A stretch of DNA of 64,000 nt from the NCBI RefSeq assembly GCF_002197665.1, contig NZ_NBBJ01000005.1:206236-270235 (forward strand), read 5' to 3'. Under the pieces are notes generated by a model that saw only the letters and a list, made by a program, of their open reading frames with translations, made no database searches and had not been told where the DNA came from. Both the position numbers and the translations under genes were made by a program. Below, piece after piece: positions 8,812-18,000 of the stretch; position 1 is the first letter of the stretch; each line of letters begins with the position of its first letter. The DNA is from Sphingomonas mucosissima. GTDB taxonomy: Bacteria; Pseudomonadota; Alphaproteobacteria; Sphingomonadales; Sphingomonadaceae.

Positions 8812-8841
8812 GGCCGCGGGAACCCCCCGATACCCGCGGCC
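8812..8841 (-). terminator. hairpin terminator downstream of ctrA
   Basis: A nine-base perfect inverted repeat, GGCCGCGGG (8812-8820) with CCCGCGGCC (8833-8841), encloses a 12-base loop. On the minus strand it lies 26 bases past the ctrA stop and is followed by a short T-containing stretch. Confidence 0.7.
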
Positions 8842-8866
8842 CTCTCCTCAATACACGAGGAGCCTG

Positions 8867-9565
8867 TCAGGCGACCTTTGCGGTCACCTCGTCCAGTTCG
8901 CGCAGCACGTAGCCGCGGCCCCAGACGGTCTCGATGTAATTCTCGCCATCGCACGCCATGCTCAGCTTCTTGCGCAGCTTGCAGATGAACACGTCGATGA
9001 TCTTGAGTTCCGGCTCGTCCATCCCGCCATACAGGTGGTTGAGGAACATCTCCTTGGTCAGCGTCGTGCCCTTGCGGAGCGAAAGCAGCTCCAGCATCGC
9101 ATACTCCTTGCCGGTCAGGTGAACGCGGGCGCCGTCCACCTCCACCGTCTTGGCATCAAGGTTGACCGACAGCTTGCCGGTGCGGATCACCGATTGCGAA
9201 TGCCCCTTGGAGCGGCGAACCACTGCCTGGATGCGCGCGATCAGTTCCTCGCGGTGAAACGGCTTGGTGACATAATCGTCGGCGCCGAAGCCGAAGGAGC
9301 GAACCTTCGATTCCATTTCGTTCACGCCGGAAAGGATCAAGACGGGGGTTGAAACACGCGCAACGCGCAGTTTCTTCAACACCTCATATCCGTGCATGTC
9401 CGGCAGGTTCAAATCGAGCAGGATGATGTCGTAATCGTACAGCTTGCCGAGGTCCAAACCCTCTTCGCCAAGATCGGTCGAATATACGTTGAAGCCCTCA
9501 GCCGAGAGCATCAATTCGATTGCCTTGGCGGTCGTCGGCTCATCCTCGATCAGCAGCACGCGCAT
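8867..9565 (-). CDS. ctrA: cell-cycle response regulator CtrA
   Basis: A 232-residue OmpR-type regulator that matches alphaproteobacterial CtrA over its length. The receiver has the acidic pocket E7-D8-E9, phospho-acceptor D51 in ILLDLNLPD, and the switch lysine in YVTKPFH. The winged-helix part contains [12 protein letters not shown], then [20 protein letters not shown], then the WGRGYVLRE wing. The C-terminus ends in Val-Ala, a variant of the Ala-Ala type end used for ClpXP turnover in Caulobacter. CtrA activates and represses cell-cycle, motility and envelope genes; in sphingomonads it is often not essential. It is transcribed alone, with a CtrA-box-like site upstream. Confidence 0.97.
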   Translation of the reverse strand: MRVLLIEDEPTTAKAIELMLSAEGFNVYSTDLGEEGLDLGKLYDYDIILLDLNLPDMHGYEVLKKLRVARVSTPVLILSGVNEMESKVRSFGFGADDYVTKPFHREELIARIQAVVRRSKGHSQSVIRTGKLSVNLDAKTVEVDGARVHLTGKEYAMLELLSLRKGTTLTKEMFLNHLYGGMDEPELKIIDVFICKLRKKLSMACDGENYIETVWGRGYVLRELDEVTAKVA

Positions 9566-9651
9566 CCGTCATCCTCCCGTTTGCGAGCATGCTCGGTACC
9601 CCCGTCACGCCCCAACCGATCCATTAACCAAATCACATGTGAACGTAAAAG

Positions 9652-9667
9652 GTAAACAGACGCTTAA
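9652..9667 (-). promoter_or_regulatory. CtrA-box-like site upstream of ctrA
   Basis: On the minus strand the bases read TTAA, a seven-base spacer, then TTTAC. This is one mismatch from the consensus TTAA-N7-TTAAC. It lies about 87-102 bases upstream of the ctrA start, fitting autoregulation. A further TTAACC half site is at 9624-9629 on the plus strand. Confidence 0.5.
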
Positions 9668-9682
9668 TCGGTATATCAGAAA

Positions 9683-10759
9683 TTACTCGCGCGGCGACCC
9701 AGCAGAATCGAACAAGGTCCGGTGACGAGCGTGCGGGATATCTTCGCCAAGTGTGTCGCGAAGATAGAGGCTGCGTACCAAGGTGTAGATCACGACTAAC
9801 ATGGCAGCCGAAAAGAACAGGCCGAACAATCCGAATACGGCGCCGATCGCAAGAATGGCGAATAAGGTGATGGCGGGGGGAATGGCGACGACGCGGCTGG
9901 TGACAAACGGCGTGATGAAGTTCGTTTGCACAATGCGCACGCTGGCGAAGACGGCGACGGTCAGCAGGACATGATGAAGCGATTGCGTGGCGGCGAGGCC
10001 GAGGGCGGGGACCATCGCGGCGAGCGGGCCGACATACGGGATGAACTCGCTTAGCCCCGTCAACAGCCCGAGCGCCGGTGCTGACGGCACGCCGACGAGC
10101 CAAAGGCCAAGTCCGACCAAGACGCCCATCGTCGTCATCTGAATGAGCTGCGCACGCAGCCACAGCCGGAGCGTGGAGGCGGTGTCGAGGAGCGCATCTT
10201 CCATCACCGCCCGCTTGGAAGGCGGCATCAGCAGAAGAAAGCCACGCTCATAGATCTTGGGATCGACGGCAAAGAAAATTGCGCCGACCAGAACAAGCAG
10301 GGCGTTGAGGACGAACTGCCCGGCGCCTTCCGCAATGCCGCCGATGTCCTGTGCAACCCGGCTGCCGGCAAAGGCCGCGCGCACCGCGTTCACCACCTTG
10401 GCGCCTACCGGTGAGGATGAGAGCTGGGCGCCCAGCTCCGCCAAGATGCCGGGGAGGCGCGTGACAAGCACGTTGACCTGCGTGCGGAATTCGACGCCGA
10501 ACAGCCATCCGAGGAAGATGATGATGGCGAGCACGGAGATGATCGCACCGCCGAGTGCAGGCTTGGCAGGCAGGCGCAGGCGCTCTTCGAAAATCTCCGC
10601 AATGGCGTGGATGACGATCGCGCCGAGCACCGAGCCAAAAGCGAGGATCAGCAGGTTGCCCGTGAAATACAGCGTCGCGGCAAGCGCCGCGACACCAAGG
10701 GTCAGGAATAATCGGCGAATATAGCGGGCGTCATCATCATCAGGGGAAAGCCGGTTCAT
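9683..10759 (-). CDS. AI-2E family transporter (PerM/UPF0118)
   Basis: A 358-residue polytopic membrane protein. Paired helices at each end flank a soluble central region, and the C-terminal half contains GLLTGLSEFIPYVGPLAAMVPA, the signature region of the PerM/TqsA family. Members export signalling molecules, exchange ions or remain uncharacterised; no specific substrate can be stated. The ATG at 10759 (MNRLSP) is chosen over a TTG at 10777. It lies about 117 bases upstream of ctrA on the same strand, so readthrough into ctrA is possible, although the CtrA-like site suggests a separate promoter. Confidence 0.9.
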   Translation of the reverse strand: MNRLSPDDDDARYIRRLFLTLGVAALAATLYFTGNLLILAFGSVLGAIVIHAIAEIFEERLRLPAKPALGGAIISVLAIIIFLGWLFGVEFRTQVNVLVTRLPGILAELGAQLSSSPVGAKVVNAVRAAFAGSRVAQDIGGIAEGAGQFVLNALLVLVGAIFFAVDPKIYERGFLLLMPPSKRAVMEDALLDTASTLRLWLRAQLIQMTTMGVLVGLGLWLVGVPSAPALGLLTGLSEFIPYVGPLAAMVPALGLAATQSLHHVLLTVAVFASVRIVQTNFITPFVTSRVVAIPPAITLFAILAIGAVFGLFGLFFSAAMLVVIYTLVRSLYLRDTLGEDIPHARHRTLFDSAGSPRE

Positions 10760-10798
10760 CGACCATGAACGTGGCAAAAGCCGTGACGTTGCGGCACC

Positions 10799-11386
10799 TC
10801 AATCAGCGCGGCCCTGCCGGACCTTGGGCGCGCTTGCCAGCCAATCCGCCAAGCTCAACTCGCTGGTCGGCCGCGTCTTGGCGCTCATCCCGTTTTCCAT
10901 CATCTCCAGCGCCCAGCCCGCGCGTTCCTCATGCTGCGAGGCGACCAGGTCTCGCGGCACCCACAGGTCGTATTCGCGCATATGCGCGTCGGCGGCGGTG
11001 AACAGCACGCAAATGTCCGCGGCGACGCCCACCAGCACCAATCGCGTCACTCCCAAGCGCGGAAGCAAGGCCGGCAGGGTCGTGGCGTAGAAGCCCGAGG
11101 ATTCCGGTTTGATGACGAAGTAATCGTCCTCTTCCGGCTTTAGCTGCGCAATCAGCGGACCGCCTTTGCCCTCGCTGGCGAAAGCCACTAGTTCGCTAGG
11201 CTCGTCATGCCAGCGACCGTAGTTATCGTTGACGAAAATGACCGGCACGTCCGCCGACTTCGCGTGCTGACGTAGCGAGCGGAGTGGATCGACCATCGCG
11301 CTCACTTGATCCTTCAACGTGTCGCCGCCGGTGAAATCAAAAGTGTTTAGCAAATCGATGACGAGGATCGCAGCTTTGCCGTTCAT
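10799..11386 (-). CDS. isochorismatase/nicotinamidase-like cysteine hydrolase
   Basis: A 195-residue alpha/beta hydrolase of the isochorismatase superfamily. The catalytic triad is visible as D11 in LVIDLLNTF, K93 in FVIKPESS and C126 in VAADICVLFT. It hydrolyses a small amide or related substrate in the cytoplasm; nicotinamidase-specific metal histidines are not evident, so the substrate is open. The ATG at 11386 gives the standard N-terminus; an upstream extension to 11458 has no family similarity. It lies upstream of the AI-2E gene on the same strand. Confidence 0.87.
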   Translation of the reverse strand: MNGKAAILVIDLLNTFDFTGGDTLKDQVSAMVDPLRSLRQHAKSADVPVIFVNDNYGRWHDEPSELVAFASEGKGGPLIAQLKPEEDDYFVIKPESSGFYATTLPALLPRLGVTRLVLVGVAADICVLFTAADAHMREYDLWVPRDLVASQHEERAGWALEMMENGMSAKTRPTSELSLADWLASAPKVRQGRAD

Positions 11387-11767
11387 GCCAAATGCCCAAT
11401 GACCAATGCTGCGAAACAACGAGCCGGATTGGGATTTGGCCGCATCTCGCGACAGCAAAGTGCTGTTTTCTTGTGATTTCTGATTTGGCTGACAAGCAAA
11501 CGCCCGGATCGTTTCCGACCCGGGCGCCTGCGTGACGATTGCTCGTCAGCCCCCTTGTGCCTCCGCCCGCGCGCCTCATCTAAGAGGCGGGGCTGGAAGC
11601 GTTCCCCGAACCACGGCCTTTGCCTGTGTGCCAGTGACGGCATTGCTAGGTGCTCACCCGTGGGTCGTCCACGAAAATGAACGCCAGCTAAACCGATTGC
11701 TTCTGCTCTGTGATCATTTCGCAACAGCGCCGTTGCCAGCCTGCGAAGCCGTCGATAGACGCGGGCC
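11387..11767. other. 381-base intergenic region, possible small RNA
   Basis: No convincing protein-coding frame is present between the divergent hydrolase and lipoprotein-release genes. The stretch is GC-rich with several potential stems, and it carries a hairpin at 11501-11526 in minus-strand terminator orientation, upstream of the hydrolase gene. That arrangement would fit a minus-strand RNA of about 200-250 bases starting near 11750. I compared it by eye with tmRNA, RNase P RNA, SRP RNA and riboswitch signatures and found no match. Confidence 0.35.
11501..11526 (-). terminator. GC-rich hairpin followed by T-rich stretch (minus strand)
   Basis: CGCCCGG (11501-11507) pairs with CCGGGCG (11520-11526). 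On the minus strand the stem is followed by TTTGCTTG, a weak U tract. It lies 115 bases before the hydrolase start, so it would end a transcript from the intergenic region rather than a known gene. Confidence 0.45.
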
Positions 11768-13018
11768 ATGATCCTGTCGCGCTATGAACGAATGATCGCG
11801 CGGCGCTATCTGCTTCCCGGGCGCGGTGAGCGCTTCATCGTTCTTGTTGCTGGATTCAGCCTTGGCGCGGTGATGCTGGGAGTGGCGGCGCTCGTGATAG
11901 TGATGAGCGTCATGAACGGCTTTCGCGCCGAGCTTTTTGACAAAATCGTCGGCTTGAACGGCCATGCCGTGGTGCAGGGGATCGGCGGCCGGCTGACGGA
12001 CTGGCGCGAGGTCGTTCGCGACGCTCAGGCGACGCCGGGCGTGACCAGCGCCGTGCCGCTCGTCGAACAGCCGCTGATGTCCACGTATAACGGCCGCGTT
12101 GAGGCCGTGCTGGTGCGCGGCATGCGCGTCGAGGACCTACGATCGAACCAGACGATCGGCAACAAGGTGATCACCGGAACGATCAGTTCGCTGACGCCGG
12201 GATCAAACCGCGTCGCTTTGGGTTCGCGCCTCGCCGAATCGCTTGGCGCGACGGTCGGGTCGGAGATCACGCTGATCAATCCCGCTGGCCAGACCACGCC
12301 GTTCGGCACGGTGCCGCGCTACGTCAACTATACGGTGGCGGCCGTCTTCGAAATCGGCGTGTACGATTTCGACAAGGCCTATGTGATCATGCCGATGGAG
12401 GATGCGCAAACGCTGCTGCTGCTCGGCGACGCGGTGGGCATGATCGAGCTCGAGACGGTCAATGCCGACAAGGTGGGGCAGATCCTTGCGCCGCTCGCGG
12501 AAAAGGTCGGCCGGTTCGCGGTGGTGAGCGACTGGCGCCAGATGAACGCGCAACTCTTTGAGGCGCTGGCGGTGGAGCGGGTGGCGATGTTCGTCGTGCT
12601 CTGCATCATCATCCTGGTGGCCGCCTTCAACATTGCGTCGTCTCTGATCATGCTGGTGCGTGCCAAGACCCGCGACATTGCCATCCTGCGCACCATGGGT
12701 GCGACCCGCGGGGCGATGATGCGGATCTTCATGACGGTGGGCGTGACGATCGGGACGCTGGGGATCATCGCCGGCCTGATCCTGGGCGCGGTGTTCCTCT
12801 TCTATCGCCAGGCGGTGGTGAACTTCGTCCAGTTCGTGACCGGGCAGGAGCTGTGGGACCCCTCGATCCGCTATTTGACGGAATTGCCCTCGAAACCCGA
12901 TCCGGTGGAAATCGTGGCGATCGTCGTGATCACCGCGCTGATGACGCTGCTCGCGACCATCTATCCCGCGTACAAGGCGGCGAGCACGGATCCGGTTCAG
13001 GTGTTGCGCTATGAATAA
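11768..13018 (+). CDS. lipoprotein-releasing ABC transporter permease (LolC/LolE/LolF type)
   Basis: A 416-residue FtsX-fold permease. The cytoplasmic N-terminus YERMIARRYLLP and helix 1 (about 25-47) with VMSVMNGF are signatures of the LolC/E family. A large periplasmic domain follows at 50-265, then three C-terminal helices including ARTRDIAILRTMGA-like residues and the final YPAYKAASTDPVQVLRYE. With LolD it extracts outer-membrane lipoproteins from the inner membrane and hands them to LolA. Only one permease is present, as in many alphaproteobacteria where a single LolF-type protein is thought to form a homodimer. It is followed 39 bases later by lolD. Confidence 0.92.
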   Translation: MILSRYERMIARRYLLPGRGERFIVLVAGFSLGAVMLGVAALVIVMSVMNGFRAELFDKIVGLNGHAVVQGIGGRLTDWREVVRDAQATPGVTSAVPLVEQPLMSTYNGRVEAVLVRGMRVEDLRSNQTIGNKVITGTISSLTPGSNRVALGSRLAESLGATVGSEITLINPAGQTTPFGTVPRYVNYTVAAVFEIGVYDFDKAYVIMPMEDAQTLLLLGDAVGMIELETVNADKVGQILAPLAEKVGRFAVVSDWRQMNAQLFEALAVERVAMFVVLCIIILVAAFNIASSLIMLVRAKTRDIAILRTMGATRGAMMRIFMTVGVTIGTLGIIAGLILGAVFLFYRQAVVNFVQFVTGQELWDPSIRYLTELPSKPDPVEIVAIVVITALMTLLATIYPAYKAASTDPVQVLRYE

Positions 13019-13057
13019 GGCCGACGCGATTGCTCATGGCGGTTGGGAGGCGCGGCG

Positions 13058-13729
13058 ATGAGCGCGGTTCTGGAAACCCGCGGCCTGTCCCGCAGCTTCA
13101 CCCAGGGCGACGAGACGATCAATGTCCTGCGCGGGGTCGAGCTGTCCGTGGCGCCGGGCGAAATCGTTGCGCTGCTCGGCCCGTCCGGCTCGGGCAAGTC
13201 CACGCTGCTGCAGGCGGTCGGGCTGCTGGAGGGCGGCTTTGAAGGATCGATCCGCATCGCCGGAGAAGAAGCCGCCAAGCTCGACGCGCATGGTCGCACG
13301 GTGGTGCGCCGCGATCACCTGGGGTTCGTCTACCAGTTTCACCACCTGCTGCCGGACTTCAACGCGATCGAGAACGTCGTGCTGCCCCAGCTCATCCATG
13401 GTGCCGAGCGCGAGGCCGCTGATGCGCGTGCCAGAACGCTGCTGAGCGCGCTGGGGCTGGGACATCGGCTGACGCACCGGCCGAGCCAGCTATCGGGCGG
13501 CGAGCAGCAGCGGGTTGCGGTGGCGCGCGCGCTGGCGAACAACCCGGCGCTGGTGCTCGCCGACGAGCCGACGGGCAATCTTGACGAGGGCACGGCGGAT
13601 CGCGTGCTGGCCGAGTTCCTCCGGCTGGTGCGCGAGGAAGGCTCCGCGGCGCTGATCGCCACGCACAACGAGCGCCTGGCCGCGAAGATGGACCGTGTCG
13701 TGCGGCTACATGACGGTGTGCTGACGTAA
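13058..13729 (+). CDS. lolD: lipoprotein-releasing ABC transporter ATP-binding protein LolD
   Basis: A 223-residue ABC ATPase. Walker [10 protein letters not shown] is near residue 45, the Q-loop [16 protein letters not shown] near 93, the signature LSGGEQQR near 145, Walker [12 protein letters not shown] near 165 and the H-switch THNE near 202. The FHHLLPDF segment after the Q-loop is typical of LolD. It energises lipoprotein release with the upstream permease. The ATG at 13058 follows GGGAGG at 13045-13050; an ATG at 13043 lies too far upstream of conserved sequence. Confidence 0.95.
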   Translation: MSAVLETRGLSRSFTQGDETINVLRGVELSVAPGEIVALLGPSGSGKSTLLQAVGLLEGGFEGSIRIAGEEAAKLDAHGRTVVRRDHLGFVYQFHHLLPDFNAIENVVLPQLIHGAEREAADARARTLLSALGLGHRLTHRPSQLSGGEQQRVAVARALANNPALVLADEPTGNLDEGTADRVLAEFLRLVREEGSAALIATHNERLAAKMDRVVRLHDGVLT

Positions 13730-13847
13730 ACGGCCACGGGATAGGCGGCCTCGTGCCATCACAGCCGTTGGTGCGCCTTCGTTATTGTCTTGCGCGCAAT
13801 TCAATAAGCGGCGAGACCTCCTCGGATTGGATCAGAGGAGAGCGGCA

Positions 13848-14327
13848 ATGAGCGCGATAACCGACTTTCAGGTGAAAACCGCGGACGGAGGAGAAGCGTC
13901 GCTGGAAGCGTATCGCGGCAAGGTGCTCCTGATCGTCAACACCGCCTCCAAATGCGGGTTCACGTCGCAGTACGAAGGGCTGGAGGCGCTTCACCGCGAT
14001 TACGCCGAGCGCGGCTTTGAAGTGCTGGCATTTCCCTGCAACCAGTTCGGTGCGCAGGAGCCGGGCGACGCCGCCGAGATCGCAAACTTCTGCTCGCTCA
14101 CCTATGACGTCACCTTCCCTGTGTTCGCGAAGATCGACGTCAACGGGGCGCAGGCCGATCCGCTGTTCGAACGGCTGAAGAGCGATGCACCGGGCTTGCT
14201 GGGATCAAAGGCGATCAAGTGGAACTTCACCAAGTTCCTGGTGAACCGCGCCGGCGAGGTCGTCGATCGTTATGCCCCGACGACCAAGCCCGAAGACATC
14301 CGCAAGGACATCGAGAAGCTGCTCTGA
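13848..14327 (+). CDS. glutathione peroxidase family protein (Cys type)
   Basis: A 159-residue thioredoxin-fold peroxidase. The catalytic cysteine C36 replaces selenocysteine in NTASKCGFTSQY, and the rest of the site is present as Q66 in FPCNQFG and W125-N126 in IKWNFTKF. It reduces peroxides in the cytoplasm; most bacterial Cys-type members use thioredoxin rather than glutathione, so the donor is uncertain. The ATG at 13848 is preceded by GAGGAG at 13835-13840. It follows lolD by about 120 bases and is convergent with the HdeD-type gene. Confidence 0.92.
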   Translation: MSAITDFQVKTADGGEASLEAYRGKVLLIVNTASKCGFTSQYEGLEALHRDYAERGFEVLAFPCNQFGAQEPGDAAEIANFCSLTYDVTFPVFAKIDVNGAQADPLFERLKSDAPGLLGSKAIKWNFTKFLVNRAGEVVDRYAPTTKPEDIRKDIEKLL

Positions 14328-14348
14328 TCGAAGGCCGGCTCTTGTCCT

Positions 14349-14927
14349 TCATGGTCGGCGCGCATCAGGGAAGGTGAAGGCGGCGGCGCCGGCGCGATGA
14401 TCCAGGCCGGCCATGACCGCCGCGACGCCACTGAACATGAAGCTGACGCCCAGGACGAAGCCGGGAAGCGTCAACGCGGAGAATGGCACGGTGCTGATGA
14501 TCAGCAGCGCCAGCAGGATGTTGACTGCGCCAAGCAGCAGCATGAGCCAGCGGCGCCGACGCATGCGCAGCCCCAGCACGATCTCGAGTGCGCCGCGCAG
14601 CAGCAGCCATGCGGCAACGACGATCGTCAGCGAAATGGCGCCCGTCAGTGGGCGGGCCACCATGATGACGCCCGCGGCGATGGACAGGACGCCGAGGAGG
14701 ACCGAATAGCCGCGGCTTTCCGCTCCGGCGCCGCGAAGACCAGCGATGAGCGAGAACACGCCGGAAACCGTAAAAGCAATGCCGATCACGAAGGTGGCCG
14801 CGATTGTCGCGGGGAACGGCAACAGCAGCGCTGCCAGGCCAAGAAGAGCCGAAAGCACGCCATAAGCGATGATCCATCCCCAGCCGGCGCCGGTGGTCGG
14901 CGTGCCAGCGCGGCCCACGTCGCTCAT
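14349..14927 (-). CDS. HdeD family (DUF308) membrane protein
   Basis: A 192-residue inner-membrane protein with about six hydrophobic helices, typical of HdeD/DUF308 proteins: WIIAYGVLSALLGLAALLLP, then GIAFTVSGVFSLIAGL, then the LLGVLSIAAGVIMVARP segment. E. coli HdeD is linked to acid resistance at high cell density; the mechanism is unknown. The ATG at 14927 follows GGAGG; longer in-frame versions run into the dnaE region. An EcfG-type promoter lies 27 bases upstream, which would place it in the general stress regulon. Confidence 0.87.
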   Translation of the reverse strand: MSDVGRAGTPTTGAGWGWIIAYGVLSALLGLAALLLPFPATIAATFVIGIAFTVSGVFSLIAGLRGAGAESRGYSVLLGVLSIAAGVIMVARPLTGAISLTIVVAAWLLLRGALEIVLGLRMRRRRWLMLLLGAVNILLALLIISTVPFSALTLPGFVLGVSFMFSGVAAVMAGLDHRAGAAAFTFPDARRP

Positions 14928-14953
14928 CACAACCTCCACTTCGATCTGCCGCG

Positions 14954-14979
14954 AAACGGATCGATCATGGCGCAGTTCC
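14954..14979 (-). promoter_or_regulatory. EcfG-type general stress promoter for the HdeD gene
   Basis: On the minus strand GGAAC (14979-14975), 16 bases, then CGTTT (14958-14954) match the alphaproteobacterial EcfG consensus GGAAC-N16/17-CGTT exactly. The -10 element ends 27 bases before the HdeD start codon. The site is also upstream of dnaE, but in the opposite orientation. Confidence 0.6.
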
Positions 14980-15016
14980 GCTGGTCGAATCACGGCCTGG
15001 CAGATAGGCGCAGGGG

Positions 15017-18000
15017 ATGCCGCATTCCGGGTTCGTACCGCTTCGTATCTTCTCATCCTACACGATGCTCGACGGGGCGATCGATCCGAAGGCGATTGCC
15101 AAACATGCAGCAAAGCTGGGTTTTCCCGCAGCAGCCCTGACTGATCGCAACGGCCTTTATGCCGCCATGGCGTTCTCGGACGCCGCCTTTGCCGAGGGTG
15201 TGCAGCCGATCATCGGCACCATGTTGGGTGTTGCCCGGCCGGACATGCCCGATGGCGTGGCGCCCATCGTCGACTGGCTGGCGCTCTATGCGCAGGATGA
15301 GCGCGGCTATGACAATCTATGCGCGCTGGCGAGCGCCGCGCACCTCGATCGACCGATCGACCTTGCACCGCACGTCCTTTTCGAGACATTGGTCGGGCGT
15401 ACCGACGGGCTGATCGCGCTGACCGCGGGCGGGGAGGGAGCGCTGGCGCGCCTGTTTGCCGAGGACCAGCCAGCGCGCGCGAGCACTTATGCGGACCGGC
15501 TTGCCGCGTTGTTTCCGGACCGGGTCTATGTGGAGCTGGCGCGACGGGGGGACGAGGTCGAGGAGCGGGCGGAACAGGCCTTGCTTGATCTTGCCTATGA
15601 CCGCGGGCTGCCGATCGTCGCCACCAATCCCTGCTGCTTTGCCGAGCAGGCGTTTGCAAAGGCGCACGATGCCATGCTGTGCATCGCCAACTCCACCTAT
15701 GTCGAGAGCGAGGATCGGCCGCGGAGTTCGCCCGATGCGTGGATGAAGCCGGCAGCGGCGATGCGAACCCTGTTCGAAGATTTGCCCGAAGCGATCGCCA
15801 ACACGCTGGTGGTGGCGCAGCGCTGCGCCGTGGCGGCGCCCAAGCGCAAGCCGATCCTGCCCAGCCTTGCCGGTGATCGCGAGGGGGAAGCCGCGATGCT
15901 GCGCGAGCGATCGCATGAGGGGTTGACCGCGCGCCTGAAGCGGATCGAGGCGCTGGCAACCGAGCCGCTGCCGGAAGGCTGGCAGGAGGAATATCGCAAG
16001 CGGCTCGATTTCGAGCTCGATGTGATCATCCAGATGGGCTTCCCCGGCTACTTCCTGATCGTGGCTGACTTCATCCAATGGGCGAAGTCACATGACATTC
16101 CGGTGGGGCCGGGGCGTGGCTCGGGTGCGGGCTCGGCCGTCGCCTGGGCGCTGACGATCACCGATCTCGATCCGCTTCAGCTCGGTTTGCTGTTCGAGCG
16201 CTTCCTCAACCCGGAACGCGTGTCGATGCCTGACTTCGACATCGACTTCTGCGAAACGCGGCGCGGCGAAGTGATCCGCTACGTGCAGGAGAAGTACGGC
16301 CGCGATCAGGTCGCGCAGATCATCACTTTCGGTAAGCTGAAGGCGCGCGCGGTGCTGAAGGATACCGGCCGTGTGCTGCAGATGAGCTATGGCCAGATCG
16401 ATCGGCTGGCCAAGCTGGTGCCGAACCATCCGACTGACCCATGGACGCTGAAGCGCGCGATCGACGGCGTGGCGGAGCTTCACCGCGAATACGCCAACGA
16501 CAATCAAGTCCGGCATTTGCTGGATCTCGCGATGCAGCTGGAAGGCTTGCCGCGGCACTCCTCGACCCATGCTGCCGGCGTGGTGATCGGCGATCGGCCG
16601 CTGGCGCAACTTGTGCCGCTGTATCGCGATCCGCGGTCAGACATGCCGGTCACGCAGTTCGACATGAAATATGTCGAAGGTGCGGGGCTGGTGAAGTTCG
16701 ACTTTCTGGGTCTGAAGACGCTATCGGTTCTGAAGCGGGGTCTGCAACTGCTGGAAAAGCGTGGCATTCACGTCGATCTCGATGCGCTGACCTGGGACGA
16801 CGAGGCGGTCTATGCCTTGCTTCAGAAGGGCGACACGGTTGGCGTGTTCCAGCTGGAATCGGAAGGCATGCGCCGTACGCTTTCCGCCGTCCGTCCGACC
16901 AATTTCGGCGACATCATCGCGCTCGTCTCGCTCTACCGGCCAGGCCCGATGGACAATATCCCGTCCTTCGGTCGTCGTAAGCAGGGCACGGAGGCGATCG
17001 AATATCCGCATCCCTTGCTGGAGCCGATCCTGGCGGAAACCTACGGCATTTTCGTCTATCAGGAACAAGTGATGCAGGCGGCGCAGGTGCTGGCGGGCTA
17101 TTCGCTCGGCGGCGCGGATCTGCTCCGCCGCGCGATGGGCAAAAAGGTTCAGGCCGAAATGGACGCGCAGCGCGCGACGTTTGTGAGCGGCTGCGCCGAA
17201 CATCACCAGATCCCTGCCGACCGCGCCAATGCGCTGTTCGATTTGATCGACAAGTTCGCAGGCTACGGCTTCAACAAGAGCCACGCAGCCGCCTATGCGC
17301 TGCTCGCGTATCAAACGGCGTGGATGAAGGCGCACTACCCGCACGAGTTCTTCGCTGCGTCGATGGCGTATGACATCCACCAGACCGACAAACTGGCGAT
17401 CTTCTGCGACGACATGCGGCGGCTGGGCGTCCGGTGCCTGCCGCCGGACATCAATCACAGCCTCGCGGACTTCAATGTAGAGGTGGACGAGGAGGGGCCC
17501 GCCGTCCGCTACGCGCTCGCCGCGCTGAAGTCGGTGGGCGAAGGCGCCATGGAAAAGTTGGTCGCGGAGCGTGACGCGAGCGGGCCGTTCGCGCGCCTTG
17601 ACGACTTCGCTGCCCGGGTCGATCCGCGGCTGATCAACAAGCGCCAGCTCGAAACATTGGCCAGCGGCGGCGCATTTGACGCGATCGAAGCGAACCGTGC
17701 CGGCGTGTTTGCGGTGGCCGAAACTATACTGGCGGTGGCCGCGCGAACCCACGAACAGCGCATCAGCGGCCAGGGCGGGCTGTTCGGCGACGCGGAACCG
17801 GCCGGGGATGCGATCAAGCTGCCGGCGGCGAGCCGCTGGACGATGGCAGAGCGCATGGAGCAGGAGAAGGAAGCGTTTGGCTTTTACTTTTCGTCGCACC
17901 CGGTCGATCGCCACGCGCATCTGGCGAAGGCGCATGGCGCGCGGCTCTACACCGCGCTGGGCGAACTCGCGATTCCTGATGATGGGACACGCTCGGGCGC

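Noticed and set aside
11387..11767. tmRNA, RNase P RNA or SRP RNA in the intergenic gap
   Set aside because: The tag-coding sequence of tmRNA, the conserved RNase P core and the SRP tetraloop region were not found.
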